Assembly: GCA_965199705.1 (NCBI GenBank)
Contig: OZ241359.1
Span: 2,480,001-2,544,000 of the forward strand
Reading direction: 5' to 3'
Length of the DNA stretch: 64,000 nt
Source of the DNA: Azophilus sp965199705
GTDB lineage: Bacteria; Pseudomonadota; Gammaproteobacteria; Pseudomonadales; Azotimanducaceae
The first letter of the stretch is position 1, and each line of letters begins with the position of its first letter. Positions 9,241 to 16,848 of this stretch are shown one piece after another. Below the pieces are notes generated by a model. That model was not told the DNA's origin. It worked only from the letters and a program-made list of their open reading frames with translations, and made no database searches. Both the position numbers and the translations under genes were made by a program.

Positions 9241-10230
9241 ATGGAGTTTCCAACGCGGCAGCCGATCCTTGCCGTAGCCCCCATGATGGCCCGGACCACA
9301 CGCCACTACCGGTATCTGCACCGGCAGTTTTCCACCCGTGCGCGGCTGTTTACCGAGATGATCGCCGGCAATGCGCTCATCCATGGCCCGGGGGAGCGAC
9401 TTCTGGCGTTTCATCCGGCGGAACAACCCCTGGTCTGTCAACTGGGCGGGGCTGACCCGGGCCTGTTGGCCGAAGCTGCCGCTCTGACCAGCGCGGCTGG
9501 TTTTTGCGAAATCAACCTGAATGCGGGATGCCCGGCGCCACGGGTGCGGCGTGGCGGATTCGGCGCCGTGCTGATGACCGACCCCGACCTGGCGGCTGCC
9601 TGCGTGCAGCGGATGGCCGAGGCGGCGTGCGTGCCGGTGACGGTGAAGTGCCGCCTCGGCGTCGATCAGTTCGACAGCGATGCACACCTGCATCGTTTTG
9701 TTGACGCCGTGTCCGAGGCTGGCGCCAGAACCCTGTACATGCACGCCCGCAAGGCGCTGCTCAACGGCCTGTCACCAGCGCAGAACCGGCGCGTGCCGCC
9801 GTTGCAACCGGAACGGGTGTATCGGGCGAAGGCCAGATTCCCGGATCTCAGGATCATCCTGAATGGCGGCATCCACAGCACCGCCCAGGCGCAGACGCAT
9901 CTGCAACACGTAGATGGCGTCATGGTGGGCCGCGCGGCCTGGCGGGACCCCGGCCTGCTGGCGCAACTCGATGCGCGCCTCTTCGGCGCCGTCCCCGGGG
10001 CGCAAGGCGCCGCACTCGCCGCCTATCTGGCCTATGCAGAAAACGAACTGGCGCTGGGAACGCCCTTCCCGGCCCTGACCCGGCCGATGGCCGGCCTGTT
10101 CCGAGGCTTGCCCGGCGCCCGCCGGTTTCGCCAGGCGCTCAGCAAGCCGCCCGGCGCCGACGCCGGGTTTCACGCCCTGCGCAACGTTCTGGCCGGCTTC
10201 AGGGAATTGCCAGACGCATGCGCCGCCTGA
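9241..10230 (+). CDS. dusA: tRNA-dihydrouridine(20/20a) synthase
   Basis: FMN-dependent enzyme reducing uridines in the D-loop of tRNA. The product is 329 residues from ATG 9241, which follows the purine-rich AAGAGAAAAA. TIM-barrel landmarks are APMMARTTRHYRYLHRQ, FTEMIAGNALIHG, CEINLNAGCPAPRVRRGGFG (active-site Cys in NAGCP), VKCRLGVD, HARKALLNGLSPAQNR and INGGIH-like ILNGGIHS. The HARKA-x-LNGLSP-x-x-NR block is characteristic of the DusA branch rather than DusB or DusC. Upstream in-frame codons back to 9187 overlap the divergent promoter region and are not needed. Its 3' end overlaps the TerB-like gene by 13 bases, so the two are coupled. Confidence 0.94.
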   Translation: MEFPTRQPILAVAPMMARTTRHYRYLHRQFSTRARLFTEMIAGNALIHGPGERLLAFHPAEQPLVCQLGGADPGLLAEAAALTSAAGFCEINLNAGCPAPRVRRGGFGAVLMTDPDLAAACVQRMAEAACVPVTVKCRLGVDQFDSDAHLHRFVDAVSEAGARTLYMHARKALLNGLSPAQNRRVPPLQPERVYRAKARFPDLRIILNGGIHSTAQAQTHLQHVDGVMVGRAAWRDPGLLAQLDARLFGAVPGAQGAALAAYLAYAENELALGTPFPALTRPMAGLFRGLPGARRFRQALSKPPGADAGFHALRNVLAGFRELPDACAA

Positions 10231-10682
10231 GCCGTTTGCTTGGCCGCTTCAGCGAGACGCCGACCAGGGATCAGGGCGCACAGCCAGTCGAACTGGCCGC
10301 AGCGGTGCTGATGATTGAAGTGGCGCGGGCGGATCAACGCCTTGACGAGAAGGAAGCGGAAACGATCCGCCGCGCCCTGGCGACAACCTTCGAGCTCGCC
10401 AACGAAGATCTGCAAGACCTGATCGACCTCGCCCGGCAGCGTCAGCAAGAAAGCGTGGACCTCTACAGTTTCACCCGCACCATCACCAGCCACTGGCTGC
10501 CTGAGGCGCGATTCGAACTGCTGGTGCAGCTATGGCGCCTGGCCCTGGCAGACGCGGTGGTGGACAAGTACGAGGAAGCCACGATTCGCAAGATTGCCGA
10601 TCTCATACACGTTGACCATCAGCGCTTCATCGCCGCCAAGATCAGAGCGAAGCAGCTTTCACAACCGTCAATTCCGGCCTGA
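10218..10682 (+). CDS. TerB-like (tellurite resistance/DjlA-type) protein
   Basis: A 154-residue, mostly helical cytoplasmic protein. The region at about 25-145 fits the TerB fold: AAAVLMIEVARADQRLDEKEAETI contains the acidic D-x-x-L-D-x-x-E pattern of TerB proteins, and a second acidic helix reads LALADAVVDKYEEATIRKIADLI. Such proteins are common next to unrelated housekeeping genes and their biochemical role is poorly known, so tellurite resistance should not be assumed. The gene overlaps the end of dusA by 13 bases and converges on the STAS-domain gene, sharing 41 bases with its 3' end. The start ATG lies inside dusA without a clear ribosome site, consistent with coupling. Confidence 0.8.
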   Translation: MRRLSRLLGRFSETPTRDQGAQPVELAAAVLMIEVARADQRLDEKEAETIRRALATTFELANEDLQDLIDLARQRQQESVDLYSFTRTITSHWLPEARFELLVQLWRLALADAVVDKYEEATIRKIADLIHVDHQRFIAAKIRAKQLSQPSIPA

Positions 10683-11175
10683 CCGACTCCGCCTCCTCCC
10701 GTTCCAGGGAAATCACCAGATCCCGGAACGTCTCCTCGTTGCGCCGGTTCATGGACATGAGCGTGCGGTGCGCGTCGATCACCTGAGTGCGCAACTCCTC
10801 TTCCCCGGTGTTGGCCCGAGACGGCAATTCGATCAGCTGCCCCCGCTCCTGCAAGGGCCTCTCGATGATGTGAAAGATGTCCTCGAAGCCCATCGTGACC
10901 AGTATCCGGGTGATATCGGCGCGGGTTGACACGAGGGTAGGCACATAGCCGAAACGCCGCCCCACCTCGATGGACAACTTGGCCAGCAGCCCCAGGGTGG
11001 TGCTTTCGATCGATTCAGTCGCTCCGAGATCAATGAGCACGGACTTGAACGCCGAGTCGGCCAACATCTCCTGAAGCCAGCCGTGCACCGCAGCACTGGT
11101 GGTGAGCCGGACATGGCCCTCAAGCTTCATTTCGTAAACGCCGTCATAGGCGGCGACCATGATTCTTCCTGACAT
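10642..11175 (-). CDS. STAS-domain anti-sigma factor antagonist (RssC-like)
   Basis: A 177-residue protein with an N-terminal STAS domain at about 5-105. SVLIDLGATESIESTTLGLLAKLS contains the conserved Ser/Thr patch after the Asp (DLGATESIEST) where partner kinases phosphorylate STAS proteins. The C-terminal 70 residues are charged and probably helical. The gene follows, 46 bases apart and on the same strand, a response-regulator/PP2C phosphatase gene. This is the RssB-RssC arrangement known from Pseudomonas, where the phosphatase dephosphorylates the antagonist to control sigma-factor or motility outputs. No anti-sigma kinase gene is visible in the window. Function is inferred from this pairing; the symbol is not assigned. 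Confidence 0.85.
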   Translation of the reverse strand: MSGRIMVAAYDGVYEMKLEGHVRLTTSAAVHGWLQEMLADSAFKSVLIDLGATESIESTTLGLLAKLSIEVGRRFGYVPTLVSTRADITRILVTMGFEDIFHIIERPLQERGQLIELPSRANTGEEELRTQVIDAHRTLMSMNRRNEETFRDLVISLEREEAESVRPELTVVKAASL

Positions 11176-11221
11176 TGCGATTCCCGCTCTTCTTGTTCCC
11201 CTGCTTTCTCTTGCTTGATGC

Positions 11222-12343
11222 TCAGCCGTCGCGCGCCAACATCAGACAGGCAATGTCGTCCGGACCGTGCATGTCTTCGCTGTCAGTCAATTCGAGATGT
11301 CGCCAAAGGCCGTCCAGGCCCGAATGCTGCGCCGCAGCAGCGACCAGCGCCTGCTCCTTGTCTGCCAGCGATTGCCCGGACAGTGCTTCGAGCACGCCAT
11401 CGGTGAACATGGTCAAGCGGTCACCCGGCTGCACGGACACGGTTTCGATGTCGTAGGCAACCTCATCGAACAGGCCCAACGGCTTGCCACGCATCGGCAG
11501 CATGCGCGCCTCGCCTCCCGTCACCAGTATCGGCAGCGGAAAGTGGCCGGCATTCGCGAACCTCAGGGTGTGGGCTTGCAGATCACAGACGCCGACGAGC
11601 ATGGCGACGTGCTTGTCCATGCTCTGGTCGAGCAGCGCATGATTCAGCAGCTTCAGGATTTCGCCCGGATCCGGGTTGGCCAGCAGGGCAGCCTGGTACT
11701 CTCGTCGCAGACGCCGGGAAAAATTCTTCAGCAGCACCGTCACGAACGCCGAAGAAGCGCCGTGCCCGGATACGTCGGCGATGTAGAACACGAAGTGTCG
11801 CTCGTCCATGCGAAAGTAATCGACGAAATCACCACTCAGCAGCAGAGACGGCACGATCCTGTGCATGAGGCGATAGCCCTCGATAGCCATCGGATTGGGG
11901 GGCAACATGCCCATTTGAATATGTCGCCCGGCCTGTTGATCGCGCTTCAGGTCCTTGACGAACTGATCGAGCCGCGCTTCGAGTTGGCCGGCAACCGCCT
12001 TGGCGCGCCCGAGCATCTCGGACACTCGCTCGCCCACTTCCGAGGCATCCCCCGGCAGCCGCCAGACATCCGCCAGCCCAGCCCGCATGGCCTTGAGCAG
12101 AATGGCCGAGGACAGTTTCTTCGCCCTGGACGCCAAAGCCACCGGAATGTAGCGGTACTGGTCCGCCAGACGTGCGGACCAATCCAGTTCATCGCAAACG
12201 ATCAGTTCCGGGTGCGCATGATCGCAGGCCCAGAAGGCAGCGTTCAGCGAAGAGGCGGACAGAGACGCATAGCCCAACGTGCCGAGTTGATCGGACAAGG
12301 AAGGCGACGCCCCTGGGTTCTTCTCGACGACCAAGAGGCTCAT
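11222..12343 (-). CDS. Response-regulator-like PP2C phosphatase (RssB-like)
   Basis: A 373-residue cytoplasmic protein with an N-terminal receiver-like domain at about 1-115 and a C-terminal PP2C/SpoIIE-type phosphatase at about 165-370. The receiver keeps the probable phospho-acceptor Asp in PELIVCDELD, but the N-terminal acidic pair is reduced to EK (LLVVEKNP), so phosphorylation may be weak or absent. Phosphatase metal-site motifs are LLSGDFVDYF, FYIADVSGHGASSAF, DRLTMFTDGVLEAL and GPDDIACLML. A linker helix rich in Lys/Gln joins the domains. The gene precedes the STAS antagonist gene and presumably dephosphorylates it. The degenerate receiver is an observation; its effect is inference. 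Confidence 0.88.
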   Translation of the reverse strand: MSLLVVEKNPGASPSLSDQLGTLGYASLSASSLNAAFWACDHAHPELIVCDELDWSARLADQYRYIPVALASRAKKLSSAILLKAMRAGLADVWRLPGDASEVGERVSEMLGRAKAVAGQLEARLDQFVKDLKRDQQAGRHIQMGMLPPNPMAIEGYRLMHRIVPSLLLSGDFVDYFRMDERHFVFYIADVSGHGASSAFVTVLLKNFSRRLRREYQAALLANPDPGEILKLLNHALLDQSMDKHVAMLVGVCDLQAHTLRFANAGHFPLPILVTGGEARMLPMRGKPLGLFDEVAYDIETVSVQPGDRLTMFTDGVLEALSGQSLADKEQALVAAAAQHSGLDGLWRHLELTDSEDMHGPDDIACLMLARDG

Positions 12344-12461
12344 GACTTCGGCAAGGCTTGCAGACCGAATCGACTGCGATGGCGCACCATACCCTGCATA
12401 TTGCCGCTTCGCAACAATTTGTACGGAATCGTCATCTTTCGATATATCGAGTTCAGGCGCA

Positions 12462-12487
12462 TGTACTGGCTCAGATACATTTCGGAA
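12462..12487 (+). repeat. 26-base dispersed repeat, copy 1
   Basis: A 26-base segment containing GGCTCAGATACATTTCGGAA recurs at 23058-23083 with one mismatch. This copy lies immediately before a truncated TonB-receptor sequence; the other lies just upstream of a gene start. No longer similarity flanks the two copies apart from scattered bases. Confidence 0.8.
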
Positions 12488-12766
12488 TTCAAGGCGCGCA
12501 TATCCGGCGCCTGGCTGTGGCGCGACTACGCCTTCTCAACACACCTTGGGTACATCTCGTCGTACCGGGACGAAGCCCCTGGCAGCACCGTAGCGCGCAT
12601 CGATTCATTCCTGACCTGGGATTTCACCGTGCAGTGGGAGCTGCCGACGCCTGGCCTGCGCCTGGCCCTGTCGGCGCTGAACATCACCGATTCGAGGGCG
12701 CCCACTGCCAACCTGGAGCAGGGGTTCGACGGCTTCACGCACACGGCCAAGGGGCGCCGCTACAAG
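12488..12766 (+). pseudogene. Remnant of the C-terminus of a TonB-dependent receptor
   Basis: An open segment of about 93 codons that reads like the last barrel strands of a TonB-dependent receptor. It contains GYISSYRDEAPG, then ARIDSFLTWDFTVQWELP, GLRLALSALNITDSRAP, and a DGFTHTAKGRRYK ending that resembles the YD-x-THDPRGR-x-Y terminal region of sugar/peptide-type receptors. It has no start, no plug and lacks the final strand with its terminal aromatic residue; reading continues into unrelated sequence over the end of the glutathione transferase gene. It lies between the RssB-like gene and that transferase. I read it as a decayed receptor of which only a fragment is left. Confidence 0.7.
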
Positions 12767-12807
12767 CCAGGAGCCTGCGCCGCAGGAAGTCGCAAACTCC
12801 TGACGCT

Positions 12808-13443
12808 TCAGGCTGAGGCAGACGGCCTGGCCGATACCGCCGCGTGCCAGCGCCGGACCGCTTGACACTCTTCCGGAATCCCCAGACGCGCCGCGCCAGT
12901 TGCAAAGTCCACTGCACACAACGCCGTGATGTCGGCGATGCTGAAACCATCCCCGGCGACGAACGCCTGGGTTGCCAGAGCGGCGTCCAGCTGCGCGTAG
13001 AAGCGTTGCAGCATCGCCCGCCCCCACTCGACCAGCGCCGGAATAGCAGCCGATTCGCCATAGTTGCCAGCCAGCCCCCGCTGCGCGAAGCCGGGATAGG
13101 AATTGCGAAAGACATGCGCGGCGCCAGCCAGGCCATCAAACTCCATGTGTCTCTGGCGGGCTTCGATACGCGCCTTGCTGACCGGGTCCGTACCCATCAG
13201 CGCCGGTTCCGGTTGCAGCGCCTCGAAATAGCGGCAGATGGCCACGGACTCATCAATCACCGTGCCGTCATCAAGCAGCAGGGCAGGCACGACGCCGCGC
13301 GGATTGACGGCCAGATAGTCGGCGCTCAGGTTCTCGCCCTTGACGATGTTCACCTGCTCGGTCTCGACCTTGATGCCCTTCTCCGCAAGAAAGATGCGCA
13401 CGCGACGCGGATTGGGGGCCAGGTGGGTGTCATAGAGCTTCAC
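12808..13443 (-). CDS. Glutathione S-transferase family protein
   Basis: A 211-residue cytosolic transferase-fold protein. The thioredoxin-like N-domain (about 1-78) shows MKLYDTHLAPNPRRVRIFLAEKGI and then NPRGVVPALLLDDGTVIDESVAICRYFE, with the cis-Pro (VVPAL) and the glutathione-binding E-S pair (DES). The helical C-domain has GDGFSIADITALCAVDF, the usual N-capping S-x-x-D motif. Near residue 10 the position often occupied by catalytic Ser/Cys is APNP, so the catalytic residue is not obvious and activity may differ from classical conjugation. It starts with GTG, seven bases after AGGA. It stands alone between a pseudogene and the restriction-modification locus. Substrate unknown. Confidence 0.88.
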   Translation of the reverse strand: MKLYDTHLAPNPRRVRIFLAEKGIKVETEQVNIVKGENLSADYLAVNPRGVVPALLLDDGTVIDESVAICRYFEALQPEPALMGTDPVSKARIEARQRHMEFDGLAGAAHVFRNSYPGFAQRGLAGNYGESAAIPALVEWGRAMLQRFYAQLDAALATQAFVAGDGFSIADITALCAVDFATGAARLGIPEECQAVRRWHAAVSARPSASA

Positions 13444-13716
13444 GGGCGATTCCTCATGTCGTTATCGGGTCTGGTCGGGTTGTTCGGCTACCGAACCGGC
13501 AGGCATCATCGCCAGCCAGATGGATCAGGTCAAGCTGATGCGGCGGCTGGATTGGGCGAGCCTGTGTCAGTTCGTGGAAGGCAACTCGGAAGGCGGACAC
13601 TTCTGATTGCTCGAAGAGCGTATCTCTGAATGACAGAAGGGCAGATGTCTGAATTTTCCTGGCGCAAACCCTGATTCAATGTCGCCCCATCAGCAGGGCC
13701 GTTATACTCATCCGCC

Positions 13717-16700
13717 ATGACCGACACACCTCACGAGCAACCTTTCGACCGCCTCAAGCACCTGTTGCGGGAGATGTTTCAACTCGACCGGGGCGATCTG
13801 GATTTCGGACTTTACCGCATCATGAATCTGAAAGCGGCAGAGATCGACGCTTTCCTCGAACGGGACCTGCTGCCTCAGGTGAAGACGACGCTTGCGGGCA
13901 TCACCGAGGAGCAATTGGCGCTGCTGAACAAGGAAATCGAAAGGACCCGGAAAGCTGCTCTGGAGCTGGGAGTCGATCCCGACAAGACCCCCAAGATGAT
14001 CGACCTGAATGAGCAGTTGGCGGAGGCGAGAGCAGACGCCGAGGCGGAAGCGGAAGTCTATGGTCATCTCGCCAATTTCTTCGAGCGCTACTACAACGAA
14101 GGCGATTTCATGTCGCAGCGTCGCTACTCCGGCGGCGGGGAATCCACCTATCTGATTCCGCATGACGGCGAGGAAGTGAAGCTGCATTGGGCCAATGCGG
14201 ACCAGTACTATGTGAAGACAACCGAGAACTACGCCGCCTACGCCTTCGTGGCTGGCGAGGCGGACGCTGCGTTCCGCGTGCGCTTCGAGATCGCGGCGGC
14301 CAACAACGAAAAGGACAACATCAAGGCGCCGAACGGACGACAGCGCCGCTTCGTGCTCGCTCGAAACCCTGCGGCGCTGGAAGATGGCGAACTGGTGGTC
14401 CGTTTCGAGCACAGGCCCTTGCGCGAGGATGAGAAACAACGCTGGGGCAATGGCGCCCGGCAGCAGTGCCGAATTGACGCCCATACAACAAAGCGCGTAC
14501 TGGCCCGGCTGGAATCGCTCGCCCCGGAATGGCTACCAGTGCTGGCCGCGCCGACCCCGACAGAGGCCGACCCGGAGCGCTGCCTGCTGGCAAAGCATGT
14601 CGGACGCTACGCTGCGAAGAACAGCTTTGATTACTTTATCCACAAGGACCTGGGCGGCTTCCTGCGCCGAGAGCTGGACCTGTACCTGAAAACCGATGTG
14701 CTCGATTTGCAGGACCTGGCGCTCGGCAACCCCAGCCGCCTGCGCCGCGCGATCAATCGGATGCGTGCGGCACGCGCCATCGGCGAGAAGATCATCGCCT
14801 TCCTGGCGCAACTGGAGGATTTCCAGAAGCGCCTCTGGCTGAAGAAGAAATTCGTTCTGGAAACCCAGTGGTGCGTGACCCTGGACCGTGTGCCGGAAGC
14901 GCTCTACCCGGAGATTGTGGCCAACGAGGCGCAGGTCGAGGAATGGCGAGCGCTGTTTGCCATTGACGAAATCGCAAGCGCCGACGATGCCCCGTTGTTG
15001 TTGAGCCTGGCCGAAGCCAGCCCTGCGGATTCAGAAGAAATCGACCTGGCCGCGCCATTGTCTCCCGACTTCCTGAAGGCGAACCCGTATCTGGTGCTGG
15101 ACACGCGCCATTTTGACCATGACTTCAAGGACCGGCTGCTTGCGGCGCTCTCCGAAGACAGCCCCCTGGACGAGCAAACCGATGGCTTTCTCATCCACGG
15201 CGAGAATTTTCAGGCGCTGAATTTGTTGCAGGCGGGCTACAGGAAAGATCTTGACTGCATCTATATCGATCCGCCGTACAACACTGGCGATTCGGAAATT
15301 CTATATAAAAACGGATACATGCGATCTTCATGGTTGTCATTGATGGCGAATTGCCTGGATATGGTGAACCAGTTCATGGCAAATGAATCCGTTCTGTTTG
15401 TTGCCATTGATGACTTTGAGATGGTCAATCTTGCAAAACTCATGGATTCGCAATATCCCTGGCTGCAACGAGAAATGATAATTGTCAATCACCATCCACA
15501 AGGCGGAAAAGCCAATGTGCTGGCATCTACCCATGAATACATGATCGTTGGCGTCTTGGCTGATTCAAGCAAGGAATTGGTTGGCAGGCCGAAGTGCGAA
15601 GATCAGGAAAGACGGCCATTCAAGAGAAGCGGCACAGCGGAAAGCAATTTTCGCCACGCTCGCAAAAACAGTTTCTTCGCCATACTGGTCGACCCCGACT
15701 CTCGCAAGGTAGTCGGCTTGGAACCGCCGCCTGCTGACTCATATTCCAGGGAGCGAACGCCGGAAGGTCTGATTCGGATCTACCCTATTGGAAATCAGGG
15801 AGAGGAACGGGTTTGGAGGCGCTCATACGAATCTTGCCAAAGCCTCGTCAGACAGAACAAATTGATTTGCTCGAATGGTGGAACGATATATCAGCTGATT
15901 GAAGCAGGTGAACGCAAGTCTGCGTTATTCAGCAACTGGGTTGATTCTCGATATAACGCAGGAACTCATGGAGCCAACTTGCTTGGAGACATACTCGGAG
16001 ATTCAAACCAGTTTGCTTACCCGAAGTCGATTCATACTGTAGGCGATGCGGTATTTGCTGCGGATATTGGCGCAGATGCGACCATCATGGATTACTTTGC
16101 CGGCTCCGGCACGACAGGCCATGCGGTAATCGACCTGAATCGGGAGGATGGCGGCGCACGCAAATATGTCCTCGTCGAGATGGGCGATCATTTCGATACA
16201 GTGCTGCTTCCGCGCCTCAAGAAAATCGTCCATGCGCCCGAGTGGAAGGATGGCAAGCCACAAACTCGCAACAAGGGCGTATCGCAGCTCATCCGCTATG
16301 TTCGCCTGGAATCCTATGAAGACGCGATGGATGGGCTGGTGTTGACGCCGGCGGCGGATGACCTGCTGGCGAGCGCCCACCCTGACATGGCCGAGGATTA
16401 CCGGCTGCGCTACGCCCTCGAAGAGGAAACCAGCGACAGCCCCTGCCTCTTGGGCCAGCAATTCACGGATCCGTTCCGCTATTTGCTCCCGGTCGTGCGC
16501 GACGGCGAACGACATGAGACGCCTGTCGATCTGCCAGAGACGTTCAATCTGCTGCTCGGTCTCCGCGTCGCCTCGCGCCGCTGCATCGAAGGCGTGCTCG
16601 TCATCACCGGCCAGGACGCCGAAAGGCAAAGCTGCGTGATCCTGTGGCGCAATCTGAGTGAGTTCGACAACGAGGCGCTCGAACGTTGGTTCACCGCCAA

Positions 16701-16848
16701 CCGCGCTGCCCTGCCCGAATCGCCGGACATTATCTACGCCAATGGCGACCACACGCTGAACGCCGTCCGGCAAAAGGGCGAAACCTGGCGGGCCATGACC
16801 ATTGAGCCACTGTTTCGCGAGTTGATGTTTGCCGCCACCACCGAATGA
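13717..16848 (+). CDS. Type III restriction-modification DNA adenine methyltransferase (Mod)
   Basis: Predicted N6-adenine methyltransferase and specificity subunit, 1,043 residues. It has a long N-terminal extension (about 1-480), then the catalytic motif IYIDPPYNTGD near 515 followed by KNGYMRSSWLSLM. A variable central region (about 530-785) is the likely target-recognition domain, and the SAM-binding motif DYFAGSGTTGHAV lies near 790. DPPY before FxGxG is the beta-class order of Type III Mod proteins. Many Mod proteins are near 600-700 residues, so the N-terminal extension is notable. Bases 15290-16080 are visibly richer in A+T than the flanks. A TATACT hexamer at 13703-13708 sits only eight bases before the ATG. 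The stop overlaps the start of the Res gene (ATGA). Confidence 0.92.
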   Translation: MTDTPHEQPFDRLKHLLREMFQLDRGDLDFGLYRIMNLKAAEIDAFLERDLLPQVKTTLAGITEEQLALLNKEIERTRKAALELGVDPDKTPKMIDLNEQLAEARADAEAEAEVYGHLANFFERYYNEGDFMSQRRYSGGGESTYLIPHDGEEVKLHWANADQYYVKTTENYAAYAFVAGEADAAFRVRFEIAAANNEKDNIKAPNGRQRRFVLARNPAALEDGELVVRFEHRPLREDEKQRWGNGARQQCRIDAHTTKRVLARLESLAPEWLPVLAAPTPTEADPERCLLAKHVGRYAAKNSFDYFIHKDLGGFLRRELDLYLKTDVLDLQDLALGNPSRLRRAINRMRAARAIGEKIIAFLAQLEDFQKRLWLKKKFVLETQWCVTLDRVPEALYPEIVANEAQVEEWRALFAIDEIASADDAPLLLSLAEASPADSEEIDLAAPLSPDFLKANPYLVLDTRHFDHDFKDRLLAALSEDSPLDEQTDGFLIHGENFQALNLLQAGYRKDLDCIYIDPPYNTGDSEILYKNGYMRSSWLSLMANCLDMVNQFMANESVLFVAIDDFEMVNLAKLMDSQYPWLQREMIIVNHHPQGGKANVLASTHEYMIVGVLADSSKELVGRPKCEDQERRPFKRSGTAESNFRHARKNSFFAILVDPDSRKVVGLEPPPADSYSRERTPEGLIRIYPIGNQGEERVWRRSYESCQSLVRQNKLICSNGGTIYQLIEAGERKSALFSNWVDSRYNAGTHGANLLGDILGDSNQFAYPKSIHTVGDAVFAADIGADATIMDYFAGSGTTGHAVIDLNREDGGARKYVLVEMGDHFDTVLLPRLKKIVHAPEWKDGKPQTRNKGVSQLIRYVRLESYEDAMDGLVLTPAADDLLASAHPDMAEDYRLRYALEEETSDSPCLLGQQFTDPFRYLLPVVRDGERHETPVDLPETFNLLLGLRVASRRCIEGVLVITGQDAERQSCVILWRNLSEFDNEALERWFTANRAALPESPDIIYANGDHTLNAVRQKGETWRAMTIEPLFRELMFAATTE

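Noticed and set aside
11267..12865. A 532-codon plus-strand frame opposite the RssB-like gene
   Set aside because: Its first two thirds are antisense shadow. Only the segment 12488-12766 resembles a protein family and is listed as a pseudogene.
13444..13716. Possible small gene or gene fragment before the Mod gene (QVKLMRRLDWASLCQFVEGN...)
   Set aside because: A stretch of about 26 codons without a start or known family; too little to support a call.
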